DNA of 5,297 nucleotides from an uncultured Acholeplasmataceae bacterium (GTDB taxonomy: Bacteria; Bacillota_I; Bacilli_A; Acholeplasmatales; Acholeplasmataceae). Shown here piece after piece: positions 5,095 to 5,297 of this stretch (positions are counted from its first letter, which is position 1; each line of letters begins with the position of its first letter). The DNA is taken from NCBI GenBank assembly GCA_937983315.1, contig CALKAH010000101.1, positions 1 through 5,297 on the forward strand, given 5' to 3'. A model generated the notes under the pieces. The model was given only the letters and a program-made list of their open reading frames with translations, did no database searches and was not told the origin of the DNA. The position numbers and the translations under genes are program-made.

Positions 5095-5297
5095 CTATCT
5101 ACCATAATAGGTGAACAGTGCTGCACGAAGATCCTCTTCTGCTTTGTTATAGCGAGAATTTATCGTTGTATTCCATTGTTCTAGTTTAGCAAGAACTGTT
5201 GGTGTCCAAGCAGCTTCAAATCTCATTGGAGAGGTTGCAGCGGGGTCACCGGTAACAACTGCTGGGTTATAAATGTTCGACCATTCATAAAGGATGG
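5095..5297 (-). CDS. C-terminal end of an unidentified protein (truncated by the window edge)
   Basis: An open frame enters from the right edge and stops at TAG 5097-5095. It gives 66 residues that include YEWSNIYNPAVVTGDPAATS, FEAAWTPTVLAKLEQW and the ending AEEDLRAALFTYYGR. The composition is protein-like, with Trp as TGG and no rare runs. The last 35 residues look like an amphipathic helix. Such helical ends with aromatic residues occur in extracellular solute-binding proteins of sugar ABC transporters, but that comparison is only an impression and no motif fixes it. The stop is followed by the large hairpin that overlaps the next gene, 62 bases away and on the same strand. No other start or promoter for the downstream cluster is evident in the gap. 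Confidence 0.7.
   Translation of the reverse strand, partial: ILYEWSNIYNPAVVTGDPAATSPMRFEAAWTPTVLAKLEQWNTTINSRYNKAEEDLRAALFTYYGR

Noticed and set aside
5036..5097. A sigma-A promoter for the ABC cluster in the gap after the upstream stop codon
   Set aside because: TTGATT near 5085 and TACGAT near 5055 were examined, but no pair with acceptable spacing and partner hexamer was found.

Overview
The window comes from a low-GC, Firmicutes/Mollicutes-type bacterium, and every gene I can support is on the minus strand. The central block is the conserved translation operon infC-rpmI-rplT, with a strong sigma-A-type promoter and a structured leader of the L20-autoregulation type. UGA is used as a stop codon: two genes end in an ATGA overlap with the next start, and tryptophan is TGG. 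This argues against Mycoplasma/Spiroplasma (genetic code 4). It fits an Acholeplasma-like organism or another low-GC Firmicute. That placement is inference and was not tested.

Layout in the direction of transcription (right to left): (1) 5297-5095, the 3' end of an unrecognised gene. (2) 5074-5010, a long hairpin followed by a T-run that looks like a terminator but contains the ribosome binding site, start codon and first codons of the next gene. (3) 5032-2421, four tightly overlapping genes: a secreted protein, a membrane-anchored extracytoplasmic protein, an ABC ATPase and a six-helix ABC-2-like permease. Overlaps of 4, 14 and 4 nt suggest translational coupling. (4) 2411-2218, promoter and attenuator leader. 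(5) 2217-916, infC (starting at AUU), rpmI and rplT, ending in a strong intrinsic terminator at 910-882. (6) 857-1, the N-terminal 285 residues of a polytopic membrane protein that runs off the left edge.

The translation genes form a self-regulating unit. IF3 should control its own level through the non-canonical AUU start, and L20 probably represses the operon by stabilising the leader terminator. L20 itself is unusual, because a C-terminal extension of about 55 residues ends in a Rho_N/SAP-like helical module. The four-gene ABC cluster is the least described part. Both extracytoplasmic partners are unknown to me and its substrate cannot be told from the sequence.

No tRNA, rRNA, CRISPR array, insertion sequence or phage gene was seen. 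No gene-free stretch exceeds 300 bases. The longest, 2218-2420, is fully occupied by the infC promoter and leader.
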